Shown: one piece after another, positions 53,567 through 62,275 of the stretch
How the letters are laid out: every line of letters begins with the position of its first letter
Position numbering within the stretch: position 1 is the first letter of the stretch
Source: Roseinatronobacter sp052379845
GTDB taxonomy: Bacteria > Pseudomonadota > Alphaproteobacteria > Rhodobacterales > Rhodobacteraceae
Reading direction: 5' to 3' (one strand)
NCBI GenBank assembly: GCA_052379845.1
Contig: JBQTCF010000007.1
DNA: 64,000 nucleotides
Position numbers and translations under genes: made by a program
Notes under the pieces: generated by a model
Told to the model about the DNA's origin: nothing
The model's database searches: none
The model's input: the letters and a program-made list of their open reading frames with translations, nothing else

Positions 53567-54085
53567 TCAGCGCCCGCCGGACGGGGGCAGGGGCGGTTGC
53601 GGCATCAGGAAATGCCCGGTCGCTTGCGCAAACAGCCGCGCGCGGTTGTCCTGCCAGGCTTCCACATGGACACTGGCATAGCGCCGCCCGGACCGGTTGA
53701 CCCGCGCGCGCGCATAGGCATCGCGCGGCAGGCCGGTCCGCAGATAATCGATGGTGAAATCTATTGTCTTTGGCAGGCGTGGCATATCAAGGGCCATGCT
53801 TTCGGCGTTTAACCTGCCGGATTCAAGGTCTTCCCACAGCATGGCCCAGCTCAGTTCCACAATCGCCGTTACTTCCATAAAGGATGCGATGGCCCCGCCA
53901 TGCAGGGCGGGCAGGATGGGATTGCCGATATGGGTTTCATCGAAGGGCAAGACCGCTGTCAGTTCGTCGCCATGGCGTTCAAACTGTATGCCAAGGAATT
54001 GTGCATAGGGAATGGCGCCCACCAGCGTTTGCAAGGCTGTATCGCGCCGGTATTTGACCTGTTGAACGGGTTCGGGCTGTTTCAT
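53567..54085 (-). CDS. PaaI-type acyl-CoA thioesterase 1
   Basis: A 172-residue hotdog-fold protein. The pattern HIGNPILPALHGGAIASFMEVTA carries the catalytic region of the PaaI family (Asp/Glu plus the HGG loop), and TIDFTIDYLRTG follows. It probably hydrolyses acyl-CoA thioesters; the substrate is unknown. It overlaps the second thioesterase gene by four bases and abuts the MATE gene, so the three form one unit. Confidence 0.87.
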   Translation of the reverse strand: MKQPEPVQQVKYRRDTALQTLVGAIPYAQFLGIQFERHGDELTAVLPFDETHIGNPILPALHGGAIASFMEVTAIVELSWAMLWEDLESGRLNAESMALDMPRLPKTIDFTIDYLRTGLPRDAYARARVNRSGRRYASVHVEAWQDNRARLFAQATGHFLMPQPPLPPSGGR

Positions 54086-54507
54086 TCCGGCACCTTTTGC
54101 GCATGGTCGAATGTGAAGGCCCCTGTGGCCGTGGCGACCGGGTTTTGCGCGTCGTCATCATGGGCCGTGGCCCGCACGAAGGCCACATTGCGCGTAACAT
54201 GGTAGCACACGGCCCGCGCGGTAATGCGCTGACCGGGGGTGGCCGCGCGCATATAATCGATGCGCAGGTCAATGGTGGCGGTGTTTGTCGCCCCCGGATA
54301 AGACAGCACTGCCGCCCCGCCGCATGTGTCCATCAATGCAGAAACTGCCCCGCCATGGATGACGCCGGTTGCAGGGTCCCCCACAAACCGGGCGTCCCAG
54401 TCCATTGAAATGCGCGCCTCGCCCGCGTCCAGTGCTTCAAGCTGCATTCCCAGCGCGCGCGCGAAGGGCAGGGCATTGATAAAACTTTGCGGGTCTAGGG
54501 GGGGCAT
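54082..54507 (-). CDS. PaaI-type acyl-CoA thioesterase 2
   Basis: A 141-residue hotdog-fold protein with the motif GVIHGGAVSALMDTCGGAAV and the TIDLRIDYMRAATPG strand pattern. It differs enough from its neighbour to suggest another substrate range. The start at 54507 was chosen for its GAGG site five bases away; an in-frame ATG at 54537 is an alternative. It heads the three-gene unit and is divergent from a MerR regulator of fatty-acid oxidation genes. Confidence 0.87.
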   Translation of the reverse strand: MPPLDPQSFINALPFARALGMQLEALDAGEARISMDWDARFVGDPATGVIHGGAVSALMDTCGGAAVLSYPGATNTATIDLRIDYMRAATPGQRITARAVCYHVTRNVAFVRATAHDDDAQNPVATATGAFTFDHAQKVPE

Positions 54508-54638
54508 GGGAACCTCGGGCTTTGGTGTGGCGTTCATTCTGTGCCTGAACCGGTGCAAATGGCAATAGCGCGGGCGGGAATTGCATCATCGGCACGCAGG
54601 GCGTAGCATATCGCACAGAAGACAGGGAGGCATGTATT

Positions 54639-55019
54639 TTGTCCGGCGACAGGCTTGGGTTCAAACAGATGTGCGTGAAGTTCGATGTGACGCCGCGCAC
54701 CTTGCGGTATTATGAATATATTGAATTGCTGTCCCCCGAAAAAGAGGGGCGCAACAGGTTCTACACCCCGCGCGAGGTGGCGCGCATGACCTTGATCATG
54801 CGTGGGCGGCGTTTCGGGTTCAGCCTTGAAGAAATCCGCCAGTGGCTTGAAATTTACGAACACTCCGGCACGCACAGGCAGCTTTCGGCGTGGCTGGACA
54901 TGGCTGATCGCCAACTTGTTGCGTTGAAAAACCAGTCAGCGGAACTTGATCGCACAATAGATGACCTTCACAAACTGCGCGAAGATGCTGCCGCGCTTTT
55001 GGCGGATCAAAGGACGTGA
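54639..55019 (+). CDS. MerR family regulator 1
   Basis: A 126-residue MerR-type protein: winged helix-turn-helix at about 5-75 (KFDVTPRTLRYYEYIELLSPEKEGRNRFYT, split here by function) and a C-terminal coiled coil (about 82-122). Translation seems to start at TTG 54639, with GGAGG nine bases upstream; the first in-frame ATG (54669) would cut the DNA-binding domain. No cysteines typical of metal sensors are present, so acyl-CoA sensing, as in LiuR-like regulators, is more likely. Confidence 0.85.
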   Translation: MSGDRLGFKQMCVKFDVTPRTLRYYEYIELLSPEKEGRNRFYTPREVARMTLIMRGRRFGFSLEEIRQWLEIYEHSGTHRQLSAWLDMADRQLVALKNQSAELDRTIDDLHKLREDAAALLADQRT

Positions 55020-55065
55020 CGTAAGTTTGAATTCTGACGTGGCGTTTAACTTTACCTTCACGTCA
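55017..55065. promoter_or_regulatory. Cluster of TGACGT half-sites between the MerR genes
   Basis: TGACGT occurs at 55017-55022 and 55035-55040 (18-bp spacing), and its inverse ACGTCA at 55060-55065. TGACGTG (55035-55041) and CACGTCA (55059-55065) form an inverted repeat. This resembles the ACGT-based sites of LiuR-type MerR regulators and may serve autoregulation. Confidence 0.45.
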
Positions 55066-55131
55066 ACATGCATATGTTACCCCCAAGGCGGCGCGCCAGT
55101 TGGTGTGCATTTTTTCGAAAGGGGGGAAGCC

Positions 55132-55530
55132 ATGTCGCAAGATGTCAAGACGATCCGGCAGATGTGCGATGCGTTCGGTGTGACACCACGCACTTTGCGT
55201 TTCTATGAAGCAAAAGAACTGCTTTGGCCCCGCCGCGACGGGCAACACCGGCTGTTTACACGCCGCGACCAGGCCCGTCTGAAGCTGATTTTGCGGGGCA
55301 AACGCTTTGGGTTCAGCCTTGAAGAAATCCGCCAGCTTCTGAACATGTATGACCGCGACGACAGCGAATTGAAGCAGTTGCGCAAAACCTATGAAATCGC
55401 GCGGGACCGTCTGGCAGACATGGAACGCCAGCGCGACGAACTGACCGAAGCCATCATAGAGCTGAAGAAGGAATTGTCCTGGGGCGAAAATGTCCTGCGC
55501 CAGGCCGACAAACCTGCAGCCGCTGAATAA
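55132..55530 (+). CDS. MerR family regulator 2
   Basis: A 132-residue MerR-type paralogue: DNA-binding domain at about 5-75 (FGVTPRTLRFYEAKELLWP, RRDQARLKLILRGKRFGFSLEEI) and a C-terminal coiled coil rich in Arg, Glu and Lys (80-125). The start at 55132 has GGGGGG upstream. It lies 58 bp ahead of the acyl-CoA dehydrogenase gene, so control of that gene is probable. Like its neighbour it lacks metal-binding cysteines. Confidence 0.88.
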   Translation: MSQDVKTIRQMCDAFGVTPRTLRFYEAKELLWPRRDGQHRLFTRRDQARLKLILRGKRFGFSLEEIRQLLNMYDRDDSELKQLRKTYEIARDRLADMERQRDELTEAIIELKKELSWGENVLRQADKPAAAE

Positions 55531-55588
55531 CCTGCAAAGCTGCACATCCGCGCATATGCAGCACCGACGACACCAGGGAGAGAATGAC

Positions 55589-57364
55589 ATGCCCAGCTAC
55601 ACAGCACCGACCAAAGACCTGAATTTTGTGTTGCATGATCTGCTCAAGATCAGTGCCTCTGAAATTCCGGGTTATGCCGATCTGGATCAGGACTTCACAT
55701 CCGCCATTCTGGACGAGGCCGCGAAACTTGCCGAAGGGGCCATGGCCCCCCTCAACGCTGTGGGCGACCAGCAAGGGTGCCGGCTGGAAAACGGCGTGGT
55801 GCGCACGCCTGACGGGTTCAAGGACGCGTTCGCGCAGGTCAAGGCCGGTGGCTGGAACGGGCTGGACCTGCCGGAAGACTACGGTGGGCAGAACCTGCCC
55901 TATGTGCTGCAATCGGCAGTGGGGGAAATCTTCTCGGCCGCGAATATGGCGTTCAACATGTATCAGGGCCTGACACATGGCGCGATTTCCGCAATCATCG
56001 CGCATGGCTCAGATGAACAGAAGGCGCGTTTCCTGCCCAGGATGATCAGCCTTGACTGGACAGGCACCATGAACCTGACCGAACCCCATTGCGGCACCGA
56101 TCTGGGCCTGATCCGCACCAGGGCCACCCCACAGGAGGATGGCAGCTACAAGATTACCGGCCAGAAGATATTTATTTCCGCCGGGGATCATGACATGGCG
56201 GAAAACATCATCCACCTTGTGCTGGCCAAGGCACCGGGCGGCGGGGACGGGACCAAAGGGATTTCACTGTTCATCGTGCCCAAGATCATGGTGAATGATG
56301 ATGGCAGCCTTGCTGCGCCCAATGCCGTTTCCGTGGGCAAGATCGAAGAAAAGATGGGCATTCACGGGAATGCCACTTGCGTCATGAACTACGACGGCGC
56401 GACCGGATATCTGGTGGGCGATCTGCATAAGGGCATGCGCGCCATGTTCACCATGATGAATGAAGCGCGCCTTGGCGTGGGGTTGCAAGGGTATGCGCAG
56501 GCTGAAATCGCCTATCAGAATGCGCGTGCCTATGCGATTGACCGCCTGCAAGGGCGCGATGTGACAGGCACCAAAAACCCCGATGGTCCCGCCGATCCGC
56601 TGATCGTGCACCCTGATGTGCGCCGCATGCTGATGGATCAGAAAAGCTTTGTCGAAGGGGCACGCGCCTTCACCATGTGGGGGGCAAACCAGATTGACCG
56701 CGCCCACCGCATGAAGGATGCGCAGGCCGATGGCCTGATCTCGCTGCTGACGCCGGTGATCAAGGGCTTTCTGACCGACAAGGGCTTTGATATGTGCATT
56801 CAGGCCCAGCAAGTGTATGGCGGGCATGGCTATATCGAAGAATGGGGCGTGTCCCAGTTCGCGCGCGATGCACGGATCGCCATGATCTATGAAGGGGCGA
56901 ACGGCATTCAGGCGCTGGACCTGGTGGGCCGCAAACTGGCCCAGGATGGCGGCAAACATGTGATGGCGTTCTTCGCTTTGGTCAAGGATTTCATCAAGCA
57001 AAATGCAGGCGATGACCGCCTGGAGGAATATGTCACGCCGTTGAAATCCGCCTCCAAGGATTTGCAGGCGGCAGCGCTGTATTTCATGGAAAACGGTATG
57101 AAAAACCCCAATGACGCGCTTGCCGGATCCAATGATTTCATGCATCTTTTCGGGCATGTGTGCCTTGGTCTGGTCTGGGCGCAAATGGCGAAAGCCGCGC
57201 TTGGCGCATTGGATGCGGGCGCCACGGATCAGGCGTTTCTGAATGCGAAACTGATAACAGCGCGTTACTACATGACCCGCCACCTGCCCGCTACAGCGTT
57301 CCACCTTGCGCGTATTCGAAGCGGCTCTGACGCGATGATGGCGCTTGGCCCCGAGCAGTTCTAG
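55589..57364 (+). CDS. Acyl-CoA dehydrogenase (large, DmdC-like family)
   Basis: A 591-residue FAD enzyme. The N-terminal and middle domains have MNLTEPHCGTDLGLIRTRA, YKITGQKIFISAGDHD and the FAD-binding QVYGGHGYIEEWGVSQ; catalytic Glu435 lies in IAMIYEGANGIQALDL. An extra C-terminal domain of about 130 residues places it with the long acyl-CoA dehydrogenases that include DmdC (methylmercaptopropionyl-CoA dehydrogenase). Context with thiolase and FadB favours general fatty-acid oxidation. Electrons would go to ETF (etfAB at 33 kb). Confidence 0.92.
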   Translation: MPSYTAPTKDLNFVLHDLLKISASEIPGYADLDQDFTSAILDEAAKLAEGAMAPLNAVGDQQGCRLENGVVRTPDGFKDAFAQVKAGGWNGLDLPEDYGGQNLPYVLQSAVGEIFSAANMAFNMYQGLTHGAISAIIAHGSDEQKARFLPRMISLDWTGTMNLTEPHCGTDLGLIRTRATPQEDGSYKITGQKIFISAGDHDMAENIIHLVLAKAPGGGDGTKGISLFIVPKIMVNDDGSLAAPNAVSVGKIEEKMGIHGNATCVMNYDGATGYLVGDLHKGMRAMFTMMNEARLGVGLQGYAQAEIAYQNARAYAIDRLQGRDVTGTKNPDGPADPLIVHPDVRRMLMDQKSFVEGARAFTMWGANQIDRAHRMKDAQADGLISLLTPVIKGFLTDKGFDMCIQAQQVYGGHGYIEEWGVSQFARDARIAMIYEGANGIQALDLVGRKLAQDGGKHVMAFFALVKDFIKQNAGDDRLEEYVTPLKSASKDLQAAALYFMENGMKNPNDALAGSNDFMHLFGHVCLGLVWAQMAKAALGALDAGATDQAFLNAKLITARYYMTRHLPATAFHLARIRSGSDAMMALGPEQF

Positions 57365-57423
57365 ACCATACAACTGCGGCATCGCCCGCCCGGCGGTGCC
57401 CCCTTGCCCTTGCAGGAGGATCC

Positions 57424-57636
57424 ATGCCCAAACGCTTTCGCCTGACCCGCAGGTTCAACATGGCCATGACCGAAGACGGATACCGTCGTTTGCGCCGTTT
57501 CGCACAGGACGCCGGACTGGAAGAAGGAGAAGCGCTGTCGTTCCTGTTCGAAAATTTCGAGTCTGTGACACATGCCGAAAATCTTGGCCACCGGCTGCGG
57601 ATGTTCAATTCGGAACTTGAGGATCGCAAAAGATGA
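57424..57636 (+). CDS. Small basic protein, possible ribbon-helix-helix
   Basis: A 70-residue protein with a basic N-terminus (MPKRFRLTRRF), a short strand-like NMAM, and two helices (about 17-30 and 34-50, EDGYRRLRRFAQDAGLEEG). That order fits ribbon-helix-helix DNA-binding proteins, but no family is certain. GGAGG precedes the ATG. It sits between the acyl-CoA dehydrogenase and thiolase genes, so a regulatory part in fatty-acid oxidation is a fair guess. Confidence 0.7.
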   Translation: MPKRFRLTRRFNMAMTEDGYRRLRRFAQDAGLEEGEALSFLFENFESVTHAENLGHRLRMFNSELEDRKR

Positions 57637-57658
57637 CCGAAAAAGGCGCCTTCGGCGA

Positions 57659-57679
57659 GAGTATTTGTAGCAAGATGAA
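57659..57679 (-). repeat. Dispersed repeat core, copy D (inverted)
   Basis: On the minus strand this reads TTCATCTTGCTACAAATAC followed by TC. Just ahead on the plus strand is the palindrome AAGGCGCCTT (57643-57652), which may be its hairpin part. It lies 22 bases after the small-protein stop codon. Confidence 0.6.
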
Positions 57680-57828
57680 AACGAAGGTCAGTTGATGCGC
57701 CCCGTCCCTCCGCTTGTGGCATCATCAGAACGGGGCGGCTTCACCTTGCGCGGTCATCGGCTCTCCAGCCTGTACCGCAACACCAAGGATGCCTCATCAA
57801 GGTTAACAAAGTCTGAGCGCTGCAGGTC

Positions 57829-57849
57829 TTCATCTTGCAAAAAATACTC
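57829..57849 (+). repeat. Dispersed repeat core, copy E
   Basis: TTCATCTTGCAAAAAATAC followed by TC matches the family core with one base changed. It faces copy D at a distance of about 150 bp. Confidence 0.6.
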
Positions 57850-57972
57850 AAATATGCAGCCGCCGAAGCGACAGGCCGGCTGCGTCGCGCAAGACCTGTG
57901 GCAGAACCGGTGCGATGTTCCGGCCGCAGGTTTTACGACATACGCTAATGACAACAGATTACGGAGGAACGC

Positions 57973-59184
57973 ATGAGCGACGCATATATCTATGATACGA
58001 TCCGCACGCCAAGGGGCAAAGGGCGCGCTGATGGCAGCCTGCATGAAGTGACCGCCGTGCGTTTGTCGGCTTTGGTTCTGAACCATCTGAAATCCCGCAA
58101 CGATCTGGACACGCGCGCGATTGAGGATCTGATCTGGGGCAATGTCACGCAGGTGGGCGAGCAGGGGGGGTGTCTTGCGCGCACGGCAATCCTTGCATCG
58201 GATTTTGATGAACAGGTGCCGGGGCTGGCAATCAACCGTTTCTGCGCGTCCGGCATGGAGGCGGTGAATATTGCCGCCAATCAGGTGCGCGGCGGGGCGG
58301 GCATGGCCTATGTGGCTGGCGGGGTCGAGATGATGAGCCGCGTCGCCATGGGGTCGGACGGGGCGGCCGTGGCTGTGGACCCGTCTGTAGCGATGGAGCG
58401 GTATTTTGTGCCCCAAGGCATTGCGGCCGATATCATTGCCACCCAATACGGATTCAGCCGCCAGATGGCGGATGAACTGGCCGTTGAAAGCCAGAAACGG
58501 GCTGCCGCTGCGTGGGCGGACGGGCGCTTCGCGCATTCGGTCGTGCCGGTCACCGATATCAACGGGCTGACCATTCTGGACCGCGACGAATACATGCGCC
58601 CCGCCACGGATATGGCCAGCCTGTCGGCCCTGAAGCCTGCGTTCAAGGACATGGGCGAGGTGATGCCGGGCTTCGACAAGGTGGCCTTGATGAAATACCC
58701 GCATCTGGAACGCATTGAGCATATTCACCATGCGGGCAATTCATCGGGCATAGTAGACGGGGCGGCGGGTGTTTTGATCGGCAACAAGGAATTTGGCCAG
58801 AAATACGGCCTGAAACCCCGCGCGCGCATTCGTGCCACGGCCAAGATTGGCACCGATCCCACCATCATGCTGACTGGCCCGGTTCCGGTGACTGAAAAAA
58901 TCCTGCGCGAGGCTGGCATGCAGATTGCCGATATCGACCTGTTTGAGGTCAACGAGGCTTTTGCCGCAGTCGTCCTGCGCTTCATGCAGGCATTTGGTGT
59001 GGGCAGCGAGCGTGTCAATGTCAACGGCGGCGCAATTGCGATGGGCCATCCGTTGGGCGCGACGGGGGCGATGATTATCGGCACGCTGCTGGATGAGTTG
59101 GAACGCACGGGCAAGGGCACGGGCCTTGCAACGCTATGTGTGGCGTCGGGCATGGGTGCGGCCACGATCATTGAACGCGTGTAA
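57973..59184 (+). CDS. Acetyl-CoA C-acyltransferase (thiolase)
   Basis: A 403-residue thiolase cleaving 3-ketoacyl-CoA to acetyl-CoA and a shortened acyl-CoA. Catalytic residues are visible: Cys91 in NRFCASGMEAVN, His359 in MGHPLGATGA and Cys389 in LCVASGMGAA. GGAGG lies before the ATG. It is followed 14 bases later by fadB, giving the classical beta-oxidation pair (FadA-like plus FadB). Assignment to degradation rather than synthesis comes from that context. Confidence 0.95.
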   Translation: MSDAYIYDTIRTPRGKGRADGSLHEVTAVRLSALVLNHLKSRNDLDTRAIEDLIWGNVTQVGEQGGCLARTAILASDFDEQVPGLAINRFCASGMEAVNIAANQVRGGAGMAYVAGGVEMMSRVAMGSDGAAVAVDPSVAMERYFVPQGIAADIIATQYGFSRQMADELAVESQKRAAAAWADGRFAHSVVPVTDINGLTILDRDEYMRPATDMASLSALKPAFKDMGEVMPGFDKVALMKYPHLERIEHIHHAGNSSGIVDGAAGVLIGNKEFGQKYGLKPRARIRATAKIGTDPTIMLTGPVPVTEKILREAGMQIADIDLFEVNEAFAAVVLRFMQAFGVGSERVNVNGGAIAMGHPLGATGAMIIGTLLDELERTGKGTGLATLCVASGMGAATIIERV

Positions 59185-59198
59185 GGGGGGCAAGGAAC

Positions 59199-61394
59199 AT
59201 GACCGATTTTATCTATTCCGTAGATGCTGACGGCGTTGCGATCATCACTTGGGACATTCAGGGCAAATCCATGAATGTCTTGTCCCTTGAGGGGCTGGCC
59301 GAGTTGGAGGCACATATCGACAATGCGATTGGCGATGATGCCGTCAAGGGGGTGATCATCACCTCTGGGAAGGGGGATTTTGCGGGCGGGATGGACCTGA
59401 ACGTGATTGCCAAAATGAAGGATATGGCGGGCGATCAGCCGGAAAAGGGCCTGTTTGATGGCATAATGTCCTTGCATCGGTGCCTGCGCAAGATTGAACG
59501 CGCGGGCATGGATGCCAAGACCCTGAAGGGGGGCAAGCCCATTGTGGCGGCCTTGCCGGGCACCGCGCTGGGCATTGGTCTGGAAATTCCGCTGGCGTGT
59601 CACCGTATCATTGCGGCCGATAACCCCAGGGCCAAGATCGGCCTGCCGGAAATCATGGTGGGTATTTTCCCCGGTGCAGGTGGCACCACGCGGCTGGCGC
59701 GCAAGCTGGGTGCGATGGGGGCGGCGCCCTTCTTGCTGGAAGGCAAGCTGTCGGACCCCTCGAGAGCCAAATCGGCGGGGTTGATTGATGAGGTGGTCCC
59801 CGCATCGGAATTGATGACGCGTGCGAAGGACTGGGTGCTGGGCGCAAAAGACGCCGATCTTGTCAAACCATGGGACACCAAGGGTTATAAAATGCCCGGC
59901 GGCGCGCCCTATCATCCGGCCGGGTTCATGACATTCGTGGGGGCGTCAGCCATGGTGAATGGCAAGACCCAAGGGGTGTATCCGGCGGCCAAGGCGTTGT
60001 TGTCGGCGGTGTATGAAGGGGCGCAGGTGCCATTCGATACAGCGCTGAAAATTGAAGCGCGCTGGTTTGTCCATGTGCTGATGAACCCCAGTTCAACTGC
60101 CATGATCCGGTCGCTGTTCATCAACAAGGAAGCGCTGGAAAAAGGCGCGAACCGCCCCAAGGTCGCGGATGAGAAGGTGCGCAAGCTGGGGGTTCTGGGC
60201 GCGGGCATGATGGGCGCGGGCATTGCCTATGTCGCGGCCAATGCCGGCATTGAGGTGGTGCTGATTGATGCGCAGCAGGCAGCGGCGGAGAAGGGCAAAG
60301 GCTATGCCGCAAATGTGCTGGACAAGGGCATGAAGCGCGGCAAGGTCACTGAGGGCAAGAAGGCCGACGTGCTGGGGCGCATTACACCGACCACGGATTA
60401 CGCAGCGCTGACGGGCTGCGATCTGGTGATCGAGGCCGTGTTTGAAGACCCCAAAGTGAAGGCGGAAGTGACCGCCAAAGCGGAATCCGTGCTGCCAGGT
60501 GACGCGATTTTTGCCACCAACACATCGACCCTGCCGATTTCTGATCTGGCGAAGGCCAGCGCGCGGCCCGGCCAGTTCATTGGTATCCATTTCTTCAGTC
60601 CGGTCGACAAGATGCTGTTGGTCGAAATCATCAAGGGCCGTGAAACCGGTGACCGCGCTGTGGCCAAGGCGCTGGATTTCGTGCGCCAGATCCGCAAAAC
60701 CCCGATCGTTGTGAATGATGCGCGGTTTTTCTATGCCAATCGCTGCATCATTCCCTACCTGAATGAAGGCATGCGCATGGTGCGCGAAGGGGTTGCGCCT
60801 GCGCTGGTGGAAAATGCGGCCAAGCTGATGGGCATGCCTTTGGGCCCGCTGCAGCTGGTCGATGAAACATCGCTTGATTTGGGGGCGAAAATTGCCAGGG
60901 CCACGCGCGCGGCCATGGGCGCTGATTATGCCGATGGCGATGTTGATGAGGTGGTGTTCTGGATGGTCGAACAGGGCCGGTTGGGGCGCAAATCCGCCGC
61001 CGGTTTCTATACCTATGACGATAAGGGCAAGCGTCAGGGTCTGTGGCAGGGGATCGCAGACAAATTCCCGCAATCGGACGATCAGCCCGATGTCATCGAA
61101 GTGCAGCACCGCCTGATGTTCGCCCAAGCACTGGAAGCAGTGCGCGCGCTGGAAGATGGCGTGCTGGAAGATATCCGCGAAGGGGATGTGGGCGCAATTC
61201 TGGGCTGGGGGTTCGCGCCATGGTCCGGCGGCCCGTTTTCTTGGTTGGACATGCTGGGCGCGGAATTCGCGGTGTCTGTGTGCGACGATCTGCAAGCGCG
61301 TTTCGGGGCGCGGTTCACCGCCCCCGATATGTTGCGCAAGATGGCAGAAGCGGGGCGCAGTTTTTATGCCAGCCGCGCGTCTGCTGCTGCGTGA
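59199..61394 (+). CDS. fadB: Fatty-acid oxidation multifunctional protein (enoyl-CoA hydratase / 3-hydroxyacyl-CoA dehydrogenase)
   Basis: A 731-residue two-part enzyme. The hydratase/isomerase domain (about 1-200) has GKGDFAGGMDLN, AALPGTALGIGLEIPLAC and IGLPEIMVGIFPGAGGTTRL with catalytic Glu near 151. The NAD-binding domain begins near residue 329 with LGVLGAGMMGAGIAYVAA; the catalytic His is in GIHFFSPVDKM near 463; two C-terminal dehydrogenase domains follow. Its last 31 bp overlap the opposing Hint-domain gene. Confidence 0.94.
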   Translation: MTDFIYSVDADGVAIITWDIQGKSMNVLSLEGLAELEAHIDNAIGDDAVKGVIITSGKGDFAGGMDLNVIAKMKDMAGDQPEKGLFDGIMSLHRCLRKIERAGMDAKTLKGGKPIVAALPGTALGIGLEIPLACHRIIAADNPRAKIGLPEIMVGIFPGAGGTTRLARKLGAMGAAPFLLEGKLSDPSRAKSAGLIDEVVPASELMTRAKDWVLGAKDADLVKPWDTKGYKMPGGAPYHPAGFMTFVGASAMVNGKTQGVYPAAKALLSAVYEGAQVPFDTALKIEARWFVHVLMNPSSTAMIRSLFINKEALEKGANRPKVADEKVRKLGVLGAGMMGAGIAYVAANAGIEVVLIDAQQAAAEKGKGYAANVLDKGMKRGKVTEGKKADVLGRITPTTDYAALTGCDLVIEAVFEDPKVKAEVTAKAESVLPGDAIFATNTSTLPISDLAKASARPGQFIGIHFFSPVDKMLLVEIIKGRETGDRAVAKALDFVRQIRKTPIVVNDARFFYANRCIIPYLNEGMRMVREGVAPALVENAAKLMGMPLGPLQLVDETSLDLGAKIARATRAAMGADYADGDVDEVVFWMVEQGRLGRKSAAGFYTYDDKGKRQGLWQGIADKFPQSDDQPDVIEVQHRLMFAQALEAVRALEDGVLEDIREGDVGAILGWGFAPWSGGPFSWLDMLGAEFAVSVCDDLQARFGARFTAPDMLRKMAEAGRSFYASRASAAA

Positions 61395-62065
61395 GTGGAA
61401 GTGTCGGCACGCGTGTCCTGTTTCAGGGCGCGCGCCACCTTTTGCAACTGCCGCAAGCTTAGGCGCGGGGTGTCCAGCACCCCCACCGCCGCCGCCGCAT
61501 GCAGCGGCGAAAAGTCGCTTTCGGCCCGCGCGCTGACAAGCGTGGCACCGGCGCAGTGAATGACCTGTTCGGACGCGAATGTAAGCATGTGGATCGTCAG
61601 GTCACCCGCTATCGGCACCCGATGAATGCCGCTATACCCTTCCAGCATCAGGGCCTGGATCAGGACAAAAGGTTCGCCGAAGTCAATTTCCGCCATGTCG
61701 GATTCAACGATGACTTCCTGACAGGGCAGTAAGGATATTTGTTTGCGGTTGCCCAGAACCCCCGCTGGCACCGCCATCGTAAAGCCTTTATGCGCGGGCA
61801 AGCTGGCCTGCGCGATTGTGACCCTATGGTTGGCTTCAACCCGTTGCATTCCGTTGTCGAATGTCAGAACCAGATCGCCGGGCAGGATGGTTTCGACACC
61901 GCGCCAGCCCGATTGCGTGCCGATCAGCGTGCCGGGCAGTAACCCGTCTTCGCGCAGGGCGACATCATACAATCCGGCGTCCTTGTGCATGGCCGCAGCG
62001 ATGGCGGGCGCGCAAGCTGACAGGCTGCCGATATAAGCAGAATGGGAGGGTGTTGAATTCAGCAT
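61364..62065 (-). CDS. Degenerate Hint-domain protein
   Basis: A 233-residue protein with a Hint-2-like region (about 43-190). LLPGTLIGTQSGWRGVETI and LPGDLVLTFDNGMQRV match the start of Rhodobacterales Hint domains, but the Cys that normally begins the domain (CFTPGT-type) is replaced, here GLLPGT, so autocleavage is doubtful. The C-terminal 40 residues are helical and basic. The start at 62065 has AGGAG seven bases away. The gene runs against fadB and overlaps its end. Confidence 0.75.
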   Translation of the reverse strand: MLNSTPSHSAYIGSLSACAPAIAAAMHKDAGLYDVALREDGLLPGTLIGTQSGWRGVETILPGDLVLTFDNGMQRVEANHRVTIAQASLPAHKGFTMAVPAGVLGNRKQISLLPCQEVIVESDMAEIDFGEPFVLIQALMLEGYSGIHRVPIAGDLTIHMLTFASEQVIHCAGATLVSARAESDFSPLHAAAAVGVLDTPRLSLRQLQKVARALKQDTRADTSTHAAADARLA

Positions 62066-62275
62066 GTCGACTCCTCTTTGCGTCGGCCAAGGGCTGTCGT
62101 CCATCTTGGTCCATGCTCGACTAAACCATTTGTTAAGGACGAAATCTGGGAAAGAACTGGACATTTCCAAGGCGAGGATCTTTATTTTGTTATAAGCTGG
62201 CAAGGCGGGGTTGAAGGTGCCGGGCTGGCGCCTGCTGTATGGCAGGGGCACGCGGCGACAAAAACAGGGGGGCTG

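Larger units (their letters stand above)
57637..57972. other. Gap between the small protein and thiolase genes (336 bp)
   Basis: Two repeat cores lie here in opposite orientations: copy D (57659-57679) and copy E (57829-57849). An inverted repeat CAGGTCTT...AAGACCTG brackets the region around copy E (about 57823-57830 and 57891-57898). The thiolase promoter probably lies in the last 80 bases. No gene is seen. Confidence 0.5.

Noticed and set aside
60093..61295. Minus-strand frame of 400 codons inside fadB
   Set aside because: Antisense shadow of fadB.
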